DNA from: Cellvibrio sp. PSBB023 | Lineage (GTDB): Bacteria; Pseudomonadota; Gammaproteobacteria; Pseudomonadales; Cellvibrionaceae | Assembly (NCBI RefSeq): GCF_002007605.1 | Contig: NZ_CP019799.1 | Span: forward strand, 2,438,501-2,502,500 | Direction: 5' to 3' | DNA length: 64,000 bases | In this document: positions 1-8,440 of the stretch, in pieces | How positions within the stretch are numbered: the first letter of the stretch is position 1 | Layout of the letters: every line of letters begins with the position of its first letter | Program-made: the position numbers and the translations under genes | The notes under the pieces: generated by a model | What the model was told of the DNA's origin: nothing | Database searches by the model: none | What the model saw: the letters and a program-made list of their open reading frames with translations, nothing else

Positions 1-876
1 ATTTCTGTCGTAGGTATTGCACTGGTTGCCCTGCTCGGATTTTTTGTGGCACGTATTGGTTTGCTGCCGGTCAACCATCTCAGCCAACAAGCGCATCACC
101 TCGCACCGGGTAATCGCGGTCAACGGTTAAATACCAAAGCCTTACCGGTAGAATTGCAAGTGTTGGCAGAGTCGTTTAACGGTGTGTTGGAGCGACAGGA
201 AATTGGCTGGAACCAATTGGAAAGTTTTAATGCCGATGTCGCACACGAATTGCGCACCCCGCTCACTAACTTGATTGGCCAGACCCAGCTGGGTTTAGCG
301 CGACAACGCGAGCAGCACGAGCTGGAGGATTTGCTGCAATCCAATCTGGAAGAGTTGGAGCGCATGACCTCTATTGTTAATGACATGTTGTTTTTATCCC
401 ATGCCCAAGCCGGTGAACAGGCTACTCAATTGAGCGAGGTATCGCTGCGGGAGGAAGCGCTAAAAACAGCGGAGTACCTGGAGCCATCCTTCCTGGAAAA
501 ATCCCTGCATCTGGTCATCGAAGGCGATGTGCAAGCGCGAGTTGATCGCCGGTTATTTCATCGTGCGCTGGCAAACCTGCTCAGCAACAGCGCGCGCCAC
601 GCAGCAGATAACACTCATGTGACCGTCAGCTTGCAAGAAGAAAATGGTTTTGCACTAATCAGTGTTGCCAACAAAGGGGAGCCTATTGCCGCACAGCACA
701 TTACCCGCTTATTTGAACGTTTCTACCGTATAGATGCCTCGCGGGCGCGCAGTGATATGCACCATGGTCTGGGCTTATCGATTGTGCGTGCTGTAGCACT
801 CATGCACCACGGCGATGTATTTGCTCGCAGCAATAATGGTATTAATTGTTTTGGTTTTTCGATGGCGCTTTATTAA
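1..876 (+). CDS. Sensor histidine kinase, C-terminal part (5' end outside window)
   Basis: The reading frame is open from base 1, so the gene begins upstream of the window. The first ~24 residues are hydrophobic (a transmembrane helix), followed by a HAMP-like linker, a HisKA domain with the H-box DVAHELRTPL and a HATPase_c domain with the N-box NLLSNSARHA and a G-box HHGLGLSIV. This order is that of membrane-bound two-component kinases of the heavy-metal/copper sensor (CusS-like) group. The cognate regulator is presumably upstream. The RND pump that follows after ~150 bp could be a target, but that is inference from position only. Confidence 0.85.
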   Translation: MSVVGIALVALLGFFVARIGLLPVNHLSQQAHHLAPGNRGQRLNTKALPVELQVLAESFNGVLERQEIGWNQLESFNADVAHELRTPLTNLIGQTQLGLARQREQHELEDLLQSNLEELERMTSIVNDMLFLSHAQAGEQATQLSEVSLREEALKTAEYLEPSFLEKSLHLVIEGDVQARVDRRLFHRALANLLSNSARHAADNTHVTVSLQEENGFALISVANKGEPIAAQHITRLFERFYRIDASRARSDMHHGLGLSIVRAVALMHHGDVFARSNNGINCFGFSMALY

Positions 877-1028
877 AAAAGGTAAATCATTCTCCACCTG
901 CAAGATTCTGACAAACCTGTCAGTAAAACGTCAGCCTATCGACCTATTCATCCATCTAATATGTATCAAGATTACGTGTGCCTATTGGGCAATTTATTGA
1001 ACTCACTCTACACACCAGGGAGGCATAA

Positions 1029-4000
1029 TTGAAAAGCCTGATTCGTATCACCTTGCAAAAGCCACTTACGTTTATTGTGCTGGCGATATTGATTGCAGGC
1101 TTCGGAACCCTTGCCGCACTGCGTATGCCGGTGGATATTTTTCCCGCCATTCGCATTCCGGTGATTGCCGTAGCATGGACTTACAGTGGCCTTGCGCCGG
1201 AGGATGTCGCTAACCGCATCATCACCCCCTACCAGCGCGCGCTAACCACCACGGTGGCCGATATTGAACATATCGAAAGCCAGTCCATGACCGGCATGGG
1301 CATAGTGCGGATTTACTTTCAACCCACAGTGGATATTCGCACCGCCAGCGCCCAGGTAACGGCGGTATCACAAACCATGTTGCGTACCATGCCGCCGGGC
1401 ATAACGCCGCCATTTATTGTGAATTACGATGCCTCCACCGTGCCGGTATTACAAATCGCCCTCTCCGGTGAAGGCTTGAGTGAACAGCAACTCAATGATT
1501 TGGGTACAGCGCAAATCCGCCCCCAATTACTCACACTGCCCGGTGTGGCAATGCCTTTACCCTCGGGCGGTAAACAGCGTCAAATCCAGATCGATTTAAA
1601 CCCTGTTGCGCTCCAGTCTTACGGCTTATCCGCTGCGGATGTGAGCGCGGCGATTGCCGCCCAAAACCAAATCAGCCCAGCCGGGTTTATGAAAATCGGC
1701 GATCAGCAATACAACGTAAAACTCAACAATGCGCCGGATTCCATTCAAGGCTTGAGTGACATTCCCATCAAAGTCGTCAATGGCGCAACGATTTATATTC
1801 GCGATGTCGCATCGGTGCGCGATGGCAACAGTCCGCAACAAAATGTGGTGCAGGTTGAAGGCACCCGCTCGGTGTTACTGACGATTTTGAAAAACGGCGC
1901 CGCGTCCACCCTGTCCGTGGTGGAGAGCGTTAAAGAAGCACTGCCACGAATTACCGCCGGATTAGGTGATTCACTCAGCGCATTGCCCGTGGCGGATCAG
2001 TCTGTGTTTGTGCGCGCCTCCATGATGACTGTGGTGCATGAAGCGCTTCTGGTCGCGGCACTGATTTCGCTGTTAATTTTGCTGTTTCTGGGGTCATGGC
2101 GCGCAACCGTCATTGTGGCGGCATCCATTCCGCTGTCTATTTTCGCGGCGATCGCCGTGCTTAATGCTTTCGGGCAAAGTTTAAATGCAATGACACTTGG
2201 CGGCCTCGCCATTGCTATCGGTATTTTGGTGGATGAAGCCACAGTCACCATCGAGAATATCGAGCGTCATTTGGGTGAAGGTAAAAGCGTTACCCAAGCG
2301 ATAATGGATGGCGCATCCGAAATTTTAATTCCGGTATTTGTAGCATTGCTGTGCATTTGTATTGTATTTGTGCCCATGTTTTTCTTGCCTGGCATATCCG
2401 GCTATTTATTTGTGCCTATGGCGCTCGCCGTGGTGTTTGCGATGGTGGCATCATTTTTGTTATCGCGCACTGTAGTGCTAACCATGGCGATGTATTTATT
2501 AAAGCCGCATCACTTTGGTGATGAAATACCACCCTCCGCTGCCAGGCGGAAAACTATATTTACTCCGTTTATCCTGTTTCAGAAAAACTTTGAGCACCGC
2601 TTTGAGCAACTGCGCACGGCCTATACCAAATCACTCGCGGGTGTACTTGCCACACGCAAATTATTTGCCATTGGTTTTATGGCATTGGTACTGGTGTCAT
2701 TTTTACTGGTGCCATTTTTGGGGCGAAACTTTTTCCCCGCCGTAGACTCCAGCAGTATTTTGATGCATGTGCGCGCACCGGCCGGGATTAAAATTGAAGA
2801 GAGTGCCGCACGTTTTGAATTAATTGCACGCGCGGTACGCGAATATATTCCTGCCGACGAATTGGACGCTATTATCAACAACGTCGGCATGCCGGTGAGT
2901 ATGCTGAATATGATCTACAACACCTCTGGCACCATCAGCGCACAGGACGGCGACATGATGATTAGCCTCAAACCGGGTTATCGCGCGGCCAAACATATCG
3001 CCCGTTTGCGCCAGGAATTGCCCGCGCGTTTTCCCGGCACCAGCTTTTCATTTTTACCGGCGGACATCACCAGCCAGATTTTGAATTTCGGTTCCCCATC
3101 GCCAATTGATGTGCAAGTGACAGGTCGCAACCTGGCGGCAAATCGTGACTTTGCACAAACACTGTTGCGTCGCATCAATAATATTCCCGGTGTGGCCGAT
3201 GCACGTATTCAGCAACCGGAAAGTGCGCCACAACTGAATATTACTATTGACCGTTCGCGCATTGGTCAATATGGCTTAACCGCACGCGATGTGACCAACA
3301 GCCTGGGCGCCTCGCTGGCGGGCACCCAGCAAACTGCACCGGTGTTTTACATTAATCCAGCCAATGGTGTGTCTTATCCGGTTGTTGCACAGGTGCCGGA
3401 ATATTTAATGGCAAGCATCAGCGATCTGGAAAATATTCCCGTCTCCAGTATCGCCAGTGCGAGCGACAACTCACAAAGTTTGGGAGGGCTGGCAAGCATT
3501 ACACGCTCGACCACCTTGCCGGTAGTATCGCAATACAATATCCAGCCGATGATTAATATTTTCGCCACCACCCAAGGCCGCGATTTGGGCTCAGTTGCCA
3601 GCGATATAAATAACATCATCGCCGAATTGGACAGTGAACGTCCTGCGGGAACCAGCGTCACCTTGCGCGGCCAATACCAAACCATGAATATCGCCTTTAG
3701 TGGGTTGGGTTATGGTTTGCTCGGCGCCATTGTGTTGATTTATTTTTTAATCGTAGTGAATTTTCAAAGCTGGAAAGATCCGTTCGTTATTATTTCTGCA
3801 TTACCCGCTGCTCTCGCCGGTATTGTGTGGATGCTCTTTGTTTCTTTCACGCCATTATCTGTGCCCGCCTTAACCGGGGCGATTATGTGTATGGGTGTCG
3901 CCACCGCAAACTCCATTCTTCTGGTCAGCTTTGCGCGTGACCGTCTAGCCGAAATCGGCGATCCGCTCCAAGCGGCATTGGAGGCCGGTTATGTGCGTTT

Positions 4001-4244
4001 GCGTCCGGTACTCATGACGGCTCTGGCAATGATTATTGGCATGATTCCTATGGCGCTCGGCATAGGTGAAGGAGCGGAGCAAAATGCACCTTTAGGTCGC
4101 GCTGTTATTGGCGGTTTAATTACCGCCACAATCGCTACTTTATTTTTTGTGCCTGCCGTATTTAGTTTGGCCCATCGTCAACACATAAATACATCTGCAA
4201 ACAACTCGACCAACAATGCGGAGTTAATGCCACACAATGTCTAA
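1029..4244 (+). CDS. RND efflux pump inner-membrane transporter (AcrB/MdtB-like)
   Basis: A 1071-residue inner-membrane proton-driven transporter, normal length for the RND superfamily. The N-terminus has the typical first helix followed by the RMPVDIFP segment, then a large periplasmic porter domain, helices 2-6 near residues 335-500 with the GGLAIAIGILVDEATVTIEN stretch (helix 4, proton relay acidic residue), a second periplasmic loop, and a C-terminal helix bundle. The start is a TTG at 1029 preceded by a strong AGGGAGG ribosome-binding site (1017-1023); no ATG fits better. The 3' end overlaps the adaptor gene by 8 bp, so both are translated from one operon. No TolC-type outer-membrane partner is present here. 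Substrate cannot be predicted. Confidence 0.93.
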   Translation: MKSLIRITLQKPLTFIVLAILIAGFGTLAALRMPVDIFPAIRIPVIAVAWTYSGLAPEDVANRIITPYQRALTTTVADIEHIESQSMTGMGIVRIYFQPTVDIRTASAQVTAVSQTMLRTMPPGITPPFIVNYDASTVPVLQIALSGEGLSEQQLNDLGTAQIRPQLLTLPGVAMPLPSGGKQRQIQIDLNPVALQSYGLSAADVSAAIAAQNQISPAGFMKIGDQQYNVKLNNAPDSIQGLSDIPIKVVNGATIYIRDVASVRDGNSPQQNVVQVEGTRSVLLTILKNGAASTLSVVESVKEALPRITAGLGDSLSALPVADQSVFVRASMMTVVHEALLVAALISLLILLFLGSWRATVIVAASIPLSIFAAIAVLNAFGQSLNAMTLGGLAIAIGILVDEATVTIENIERHLGEGKSVTQAIMDGASEILIPVFVALLCICIVFVPMFFLPGISGYLFVPMALAVVFAMVASFLLSRTVVLTMAMYLLKPHHFGDEIPPSAARRKTIFTPFILFQKNFEHRFEQLRTAYTKSLAGVLATRKLFAIGFMALVLVSFLLVPFLGRNFFPAVDSSSILMHVRAPAGIKIEESAARFELIARAVREYIPADELDAIINNVGMPVSMLNMIYNTSGTISAQDGDMMISLKPGYRAAKHIARLRQELPARFPGTSFSFLPADITSQILNFGSPSPIDVQVTGRNLAANRDFAQTLLRRINNIPGVADARIQQPESAPQLNITIDRSRIGQYGLTARDVTNSLGASLAGTQQTAPVFYINPANGVSYPVVAQVPEYLMASISDLENIPVSSIASASDNSQSLGGLASITRSTTLPVVSQYNIQPMINIFATTQGRDLGSVASDINNIIAELDSERPAGTSVTLRGQYQTMNIAFSGLGYGLLGAIVLIYFLIVVNFQSWKDPFVIISALPAALAGIVWMLFVSFTPLSVPALTGAIMCMGVATANSILLVSFARDRLAEIGDPLQAALEAGYVRLRPVLMTALAMIIGMIPMALGIGEGAEQNAPLGRAVIGGLITATIATLFFVPAVFSLAHRQHINTSANNSTNNAELMPHNV

Positions 4245-5406
4245 CCAACACATTCCAGTCCCCATGGTTGATTCACACCAGTTTCGTCGCCGATTAATCA
4301 AACAGGGCATTATTATCAGCGTTATTGGTATTGCGCTCGCTGGCATGGGTATTTGGCAGCGCAGTAATGCCACCGCACAGCTCGCACAGGTTGCGGCCCA
4401 ATCGGCTATACCGAGCGTGTCAGTCATTACCGCCGCGGCCAGCAATGAAACCGACACCCTGGTTCTGCCCGGCAATTTGGAGCCGCTGAATAGCGCGGCC
4501 ATTTACGCGCAAACCAATGGCTACATCAAAGAATGGTTGGTGGATATTGGCGATGCCGTAAAAAAGGGGCAGCTATTGGCAATATTGGACGCACCGGAAT
4601 TGCTACACCAGTTAGCGCAAGCGAAAGCCGCTTACGCCACCGCACTTGCCGAGCAACATAATGCGCAGAGCATGGCTAATCGCGCTACTCAATTAATGAA
4701 GCGCGATAGCGGCGCCATTTCCCGCGAAACAGTGGAGCAGCGCGTACGCGATGCAGAGGCCAAAAAAGCCGCCGCCGATGCAGCAATTGCAAATGTAAAC
4801 CGTCTGGAATCACTGCAAGCGTTTACCAAACTCACCGCCCCCTTTGACGGGCAAGTCACCAGCCGCACCGCACAAATTGGCGAATTAGTGGTTGCCGGCA
4901 CATCAAGCGCCAAGCCACTCTTCACCATCTCCGACACCCGATTGATGCGTGTGTTTGTGCACGTGCCACAACATTACGTGACCCAGATACAAGCCGGTCA
5001 ACACGCTGAACTATCACTGCCCGAACACAGTGACAAAACCTTCCCCGCCGCCGTCACCCGCAGCACTCGTGCCGTGGATGTCACCTCGGGTTCAGTGCTG
5101 GTCGAATTGCAAGCCGACAACACCCAGGGCGAATTAATGCCCGGTGCCTATGCCCAAGTCAGCTTCACACTCCCCAATACCCAGGATCGCATTCGCGTCC
5201 CCGGCAGCGCCATTTTGTACCGCGACCAACAACCTGCCATCGCCACCATTGACGCCAACAATATTGTTCAACTCAAACCGGTAAAAATCGGGCGAGATGA
5301 AGGCACAAGGGTAGAAATAGTGGCAGGCATTACAGCAACTGACCGGATTATTACCACACCACCAGACGCGATTCGCAGTGGCGATGAAGTGCGGGTCGTT
5401 GAGTAA
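4237..5406 (+). CDS. RND efflux periplasmic adaptor subunit (MFP family)
   Basis: A 389-residue membrane-fusion protein that bridges the RND pump and an outer-membrane channel. One N-terminal transmembrane segment (about residues 21-38) is followed by a lipoyl half-motif (LVDIGDAVKKGQLLAILDAP), an alpha-helical hairpin rich in Ala/Gln (about 130-190), the second lipoyl half (LTAPFDGQVTSR), a beta-barrel domain and a membrane-proximal domain. It overlaps the transporter gene by 8 bp, which is translational coupling, and is placed after the transporter rather than before it, the less common order. Confidence 0.92.
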   Translation: MSNQHIPVPMVDSHQFRRRLIKQGIIISVIGIALAGMGIWQRSNATAQLAQVAAQSAIPSVSVITAAASNETDTLVLPGNLEPLNSAAIYAQTNGYIKEWLVDIGDAVKKGQLLAILDAPELLHQLAQAKAAYATALAEQHNAQSMANRATQLMKRDSGAISRETVEQRVRDAEAKKAAADAAIANVNRLESLQAFTKLTAPFDGQVTSRTAQIGELVVAGTSSAKPLFTISDTRLMRVFVHVPQHYVTQIQAGQHAELSLPEHSDKTFPAAVTRSTRAVDVTSGSVLVELQADNTQGELMPGAYAQVSFTLPNTQDRIRVPGSAILYRDQQPAIATIDANNIVQLKPVKIGRDEGTRVEIVAGITATDRIITTPPDAIRSGDEVRVVE

Positions 5407-5420
5407 TAAAGCGATAAGCA

Positions 5421-5543
5421 TTACATAGGCGCAAACACTACAGCCAACACAACACGCACAAAAATAATCACCCACCACCCTGCGGTGACGCACATTAGTG
5501 CACAACCGCAGACAGCAGTATGTAGCAGATGATATAGCGCCAT
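5421..5543 (-). CDS. Possible 40-residue single-helix membrane peptide
   Basis: ATG-to-TAA frame of 40 codons whose second half (WWVIIFVRVVLAVVFAPM) would form one transmembrane helix. It lies in the space between the adaptor gene and the AraC-type gene and is convergent with the adaptor gene. There is no clear Shine-Dalgarno sequence and I do not recognise the peptide; it may be chance or a decayed membrane protein. Confidence 0.2.
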   Translation of the reverse strand: MALYHLLHTAVCGCALMCVTAGWWVIIFVRVVLAVVFAPM

Positions 5544-5617
5544 AACCCGCACTCGCGGCAAACAGTGCAACTAACCAGCGCTGCTGTTTCCCCACTCAAG
5601 ATTATTCAGTACTTCCC

Positions 5618-5821
5618 TTAATCGGCACGGGATTTGCCAGACAAACCGCTGGAGAGGGCGAAATTACGCCCACGATTGACAACGTTGTCCAATGAGGTGT
5701 AATTTGGCACAGCCAAGGGCTCGGCCTTTGGCTCAGGTGACGAACAATAACTCAGTGGGTGCAGACGCAAGCCCTTGCGCGCGTAGTAATACGTGAGGCG
5801 ATAGATGCTGCGCGAATACAA
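5618..5821 (-). pseudogene. Possible C-terminal remnant of an unidentified gene
   Basis: An open frame of 67 codons starting only at a TTG, with protein-like composition (Tyr/Arg-rich start, then VPNYTSLDNVVNRGRNFALS) and host-like codon use, but no Shine-Dalgarno site; in-frame sequence upstream hits a TAG after three codons. It could be the tail of a gene whose front was lost when the neighbouring AraC-type gene region was established, or a chance frame. I do not recognise the family. Confidence 0.2.
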
Positions 5822-5861
5822 ATACGTTATCTATGATGACCCGCGCTATCGGTAGACTCAT

Positions 5862-7022
5862 ATGGTTGAAATAGCACTGTTTAATATCAACGATATTTCG
5901 CTGCTGTTTAGCGGCTTTCACGCGTTGGTTCTGGCGAGCCTGTTATTTTTTTCGCAACAACAAGGGCGAATCAAGCAGCTCTATTGGCATTTTTTGGCAC
6001 TGTTTTTTTTCCTGGGCGCACTGCGTACTTTTGATACGCTGGTCTATTGGAATATTAATGTGCGCGATACCCTGTCACTGGTGTCAGCCAACTTTTTCTT
6101 TTTGTTTGGTTTTGCCTTTTTCCTGCAAGGGCCGCTGTTATTCTGGTTTACCCGCGCCTCTATTTTTCGCGATTTCGCCCTCACCCGGCGCGATGCCCTG
6201 CACCTGCTACCGGCGGTGTGCTACCCGATTTATATTTACCAGATATTCCACCAACTGACGCCCGAGCAAAAGCTGCTTTACATCCACGATTGGGCCCATG
6301 TCACTTCCGACCCTTACTTTGAAGGCTTGATCTGGGCGCAGCGCGTGGCGCTCTTTACCTACAGTGCGCTGTGTGTGTACCAACTCCATCAATACCTGCA
6401 TCACCTGCGCGCCCATCACTGCGTGTTAAACCGTGTCGATTTACAGTGGCTGAAACTGCTGCTGATCGGTTTCTTCTTCCTGAATAGCTGGACCATGATG
6501 ACGCTGGTGGATACCCGCTTTATCCACTTGTTTGACGCGGAATTTCTGGGCGAATTTGAAAGCCATTTTTATCTGATTTATATGAGTGCACTGGTTGTGT
6601 ATTTATTAAAAAACTCGAACGGGTTTTCCGATATTCAAATAGAGCACACCATCGCCCCTGAACCACCGGCAGAAGTACCGCAACAACAATTGGTAGAAAA
6701 GCTGACCGATTTTATGGAACAGAATAAACCCTACCTGGAACCCCACATTACGGTTGAGCGCCTGGCGATTAAATTAAATGTGTCACCCAAGCTGCTCTCC
6801 TGCACCATTAATAATCAATTGCATATGAATTTTTTTGAGTTGATAGGCACCTATCGTGTCGCTGAAGCCAAAAAGCGTTTGGCCGATTCAACCCTGGGCC
6901 AACAACCGATTAGCGAGATCATGAAAAGCTGCGGCTTTAACAGTAAATCGGTCTTTAACCAAGCGTTTAAGAAAACCGTTGGTGTTACCCCCAGTTACTA
7001 CCGACAACAACACTTGCTGTGA
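5862..7022 (+). CDS. Membrane-embedded AraC-family transcriptional regulator
   Basis: A 386-residue protein. About residues 1-250 form six to seven hydrophobic helices with aromatic-rich loops; the last ~100 residues (about 285-383) are an AraC-type double helix-turn-helix (LAIKLNVSPKLLSCTINN for the first HTH and SEIMKSCGFNSKSVFNQAFK for the second). The DNA-binding domain is thus tethered to the inner membrane, as in other 7TM-type AraC proteins of carbohydrate loci. It is immediately upstream of the GH18 gene, which carries a direct-repeat operator also found before the TonB-dependent receptor and the GH16 gene, so I infer it activates all three. The sensed ligand is unknown; presumably an oligosaccharide. 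Confidence 0.88.
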   Translation: MVEIALFNINDISLLFSGFHALVLASLLFFSQQQGRIKQLYWHFLALFFFLGALRTFDTLVYWNINVRDTLSLVSANFFFLFGFAFFLQGPLLFWFTRASIFRDFALTRRDALHLLPAVCYPIYIYQIFHQLTPEQKLLYIHDWAHVTSDPYFEGLIWAQRVALFTYSALCVYQLHQYLHHLRAHHCVLNRVDLQWLKLLLIGFFFLNSWTMMTLVDTRFIHLFDAEFLGEFESHFYLIYMSALVVYLLKNSNGFSDIQIEHTIAPEPPAEVPQQQLVEKLTDFMEQNKPYLEPHITVERLAIKLNVSPKLLSCTINNQLHMNFFELIGTYRVAEAKKRLADSTLGQQPISEIMKSCGFNSKSVFNQAFKKTVGVTPSYYRQQHLL

Positions 7023-7035
7023 GTGTATTTGTCCC

Positions 7036-7068
7036 AGGTAATACTTTTGGTAGTTCAGGTTTTTGTTT
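7036..7068 (+). promoter_or_regulatory. Predicted AraC-type operator pair before GH18 gene
   Basis: Two 12-bp half-sites, AGGTAATACTTT (7036-7047) and AGGTTTTTGTTT (7057-7068), start exactly 21 bp apart (two helical turns). Each matches 9 of 12 positions of AGGTTTGACTTT, the form seen before the receptor gene. This spacing is typical of AraC-family direct-repeat sites. Confidence 0.5.
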
Positions 7069-7100
7069 GGGTTTACCGGTAGCACAGGGTGTGCTGAAGC

Positions 7101-7109
7101 TGTTACTAA
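7101..7109 (+). promoter_or_regulatory. Extended -10 of GH18 promoter
   Basis: TGTTACTAA fits an extended -10 (TGn followed by TACTAA). It lies 41 bp after the seventh base of the second operator half-site, compared with 39 and 40 bp at the two related promoters (receptor and GH16). No good -35 is present, as expected for an activator-dependent promoter. Confidence 0.45.
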
Positions 7110-7158
7110 TAAAATCCCGCTGCAAATGGGTGCAGTGAGGTCAATAGCGGAGATACCT

Positions 7159-8439
7159 GTGGTGACTACTCATCATTCTATAATTAACGCCTGCGGGCGA
7201 CGCCTCGCCATTGCGTTCGGCATTGTTTTACTCTGTGTCAGCTCTATCCAACTCTGGGCGACCCACGCCCATGCCGAAACCAAAGTGATTGGTTACATCG
7301 CCAGCTTTACCGACATGAAAGCGGCGATTGATAAAACCGATTTAAGCAAACTGACCCACATCAATCTGTCGTTCACTAACCCTGATGCACAGGGAAAATT
7401 AGTGGAAAACGGCACTATGACGTGTATGCCCGGAATGCAAGGCGGCAATGTCAGCGCCGCTGAGGTGCGCTATGTTATCGATAAAGCACAAGCCGCTGGT
7501 GTGAAAGTATTGGCATCGGTAGCGGGCGGTGTTATTCCCGCCTGCTCGGGCAATTGGGAAACCCTGTTGCAGCCGGCAAATCGTCAGGCACTGGTCAACA
7601 ACCTGATTGCCTTTATGGAAGATTTTGGTTTGGATGGCATTGATATTGATATCGAAGGCGTACTCTTAACCAATATCGATAACGCCGGAAATTACACCCC
7701 CTTTATCCAAGAACTCTCGGCGCAACTGGTTGCCCGTCAAAAATTATTAACCTGCGCCACGGCTTCTTACGTGGGCGGCATGATTCCCGAATCCTCCATT
7801 GGCTATTTTGATTTCGTCAACATCATGTCCTATGACGCGATTGGCCCAAGCTGGGGTCAAGCCGGTGCCGAACACTCTACCTACGCCATGGCCGTGGACC
7901 ATGTAAACATCTGGAAAAATCGCGGCCTGAGCAAAGAAAAATTAGTCCTGGGTGTGCCTTTTTATGGTTACGGATTTGGCAGTTATAAATCCGATTACAC
8001 CTATGCCAGCATCCTTGCCGAATTCGGGGCCGACGCCGCCAATCGCGATCTGATTGGCACCGCCTGCGCAGGGTGCAATTACATTACCTACAACGGCGCA
8101 GCCACCATCAAAGCCAAAACCAAACTGGGTTTGGAGCAAGGCTCAGGCGTGATGATTTGGGAGTTGTCGCAAGACGCTGCCGCCGCCAATAGTTTGCTGA
8201 AAGTGATTGATGATGAAATCAAACAAATCGCGACCGGTTCATCCTCTGCCGCCAGCAGTTCAGTTGCAGCCAGCAGCAGTGCACAGCCCGCATCTTCTGC
8301 AGTAGCCTCCTCGGCAACCACGACTGGCGATAGCAAATCTTCCGGTGGTGGTAGCTTGGGTGCAATAAGCACCTTGCTGCTGTCGCTGTTATTGTCGCTA
8401 CGTGTTTTATGTTTCACTCGCACCGCGCACGCGCGTTGA
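7159..8439 (+). CDS. Secreted GH18 glycosidase (chitinase-like) with GlyGly-CTERM tail
   Basis: 426 residues from a GTG at 7159 chosen because GGAG (7149-7152) sits 6 bp upstream and it gives a compact signal peptide ending THAHA before ETK; longer in-frame starts (ATG 7126, TTG 7063) would put ~11-32 extra residues before the signal. The catalytic domain has the GH18 signature DGIDIDIEG with the acid/base Glu at residue 166 and a SVAGG strand motif. Family members hydrolyse chitin or cleave N-glycan cores (ENGase). After a Ser/Ala-rich linker the protein ends with SGGGSLGAISTLLLSLLLSL and basic residues, the GlyGly-CTERM arrangement that is processed by rhombosortase before type II secretion/surface anchoring. 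Stop is 1 bp before the next ATG, so co-transcribed. Confidence 0.88.
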   Translation: MVTTHHSIINACGRRLAIAFGIVLLCVSSIQLWATHAHAETKVIGYIASFTDMKAAIDKTDLSKLTHINLSFTNPDAQGKLVENGTMTCMPGMQGGNVSAAEVRYVIDKAQAAGVKVLASVAGGVIPACSGNWETLLQPANRQALVNNLIAFMEDFGLDGIDIDIEGVLLTNIDNAGNYTPFIQELSAQLVARQKLLTCATASYVGGMIPESSIGYFDFVNIMSYDAIGPSWGQAGAEHSTYAMAVDHVNIWKNRGLSKEKLVLGVPFYGYGFGSYKSDYTYASILAEFGADAANRDLIGTACAGCNYITYNGAATIKAKTKLGLEQGSGVMIWELSQDAAAANSLLKVIDDEIKQIATGSSSAASSSVAASSSAQPASSAVASSATTTGDSKSSGGGSLGAISTLLLSLLLSLRVLCFTRTAHAR

Positions 8440-8440
8440 G

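Larger units (their letters stand above)
5407..5861. other. 455-bp intergenic region between efflux operon and AraC-type gene
   Basis: Holds only the two weak minus-strand frames listed separately. I see no strong terminator hairpin after the adaptor gene and no clear -35/-10 pair for the AraC-type gene. Confidence 0.5.

Noticed and set aside
7063..7158. Longer N-terminus for the GH18 protein
   Set aside because: Would start at TTG/ATG without a good ribosome-binding site and overlap the predicted operator and -10.
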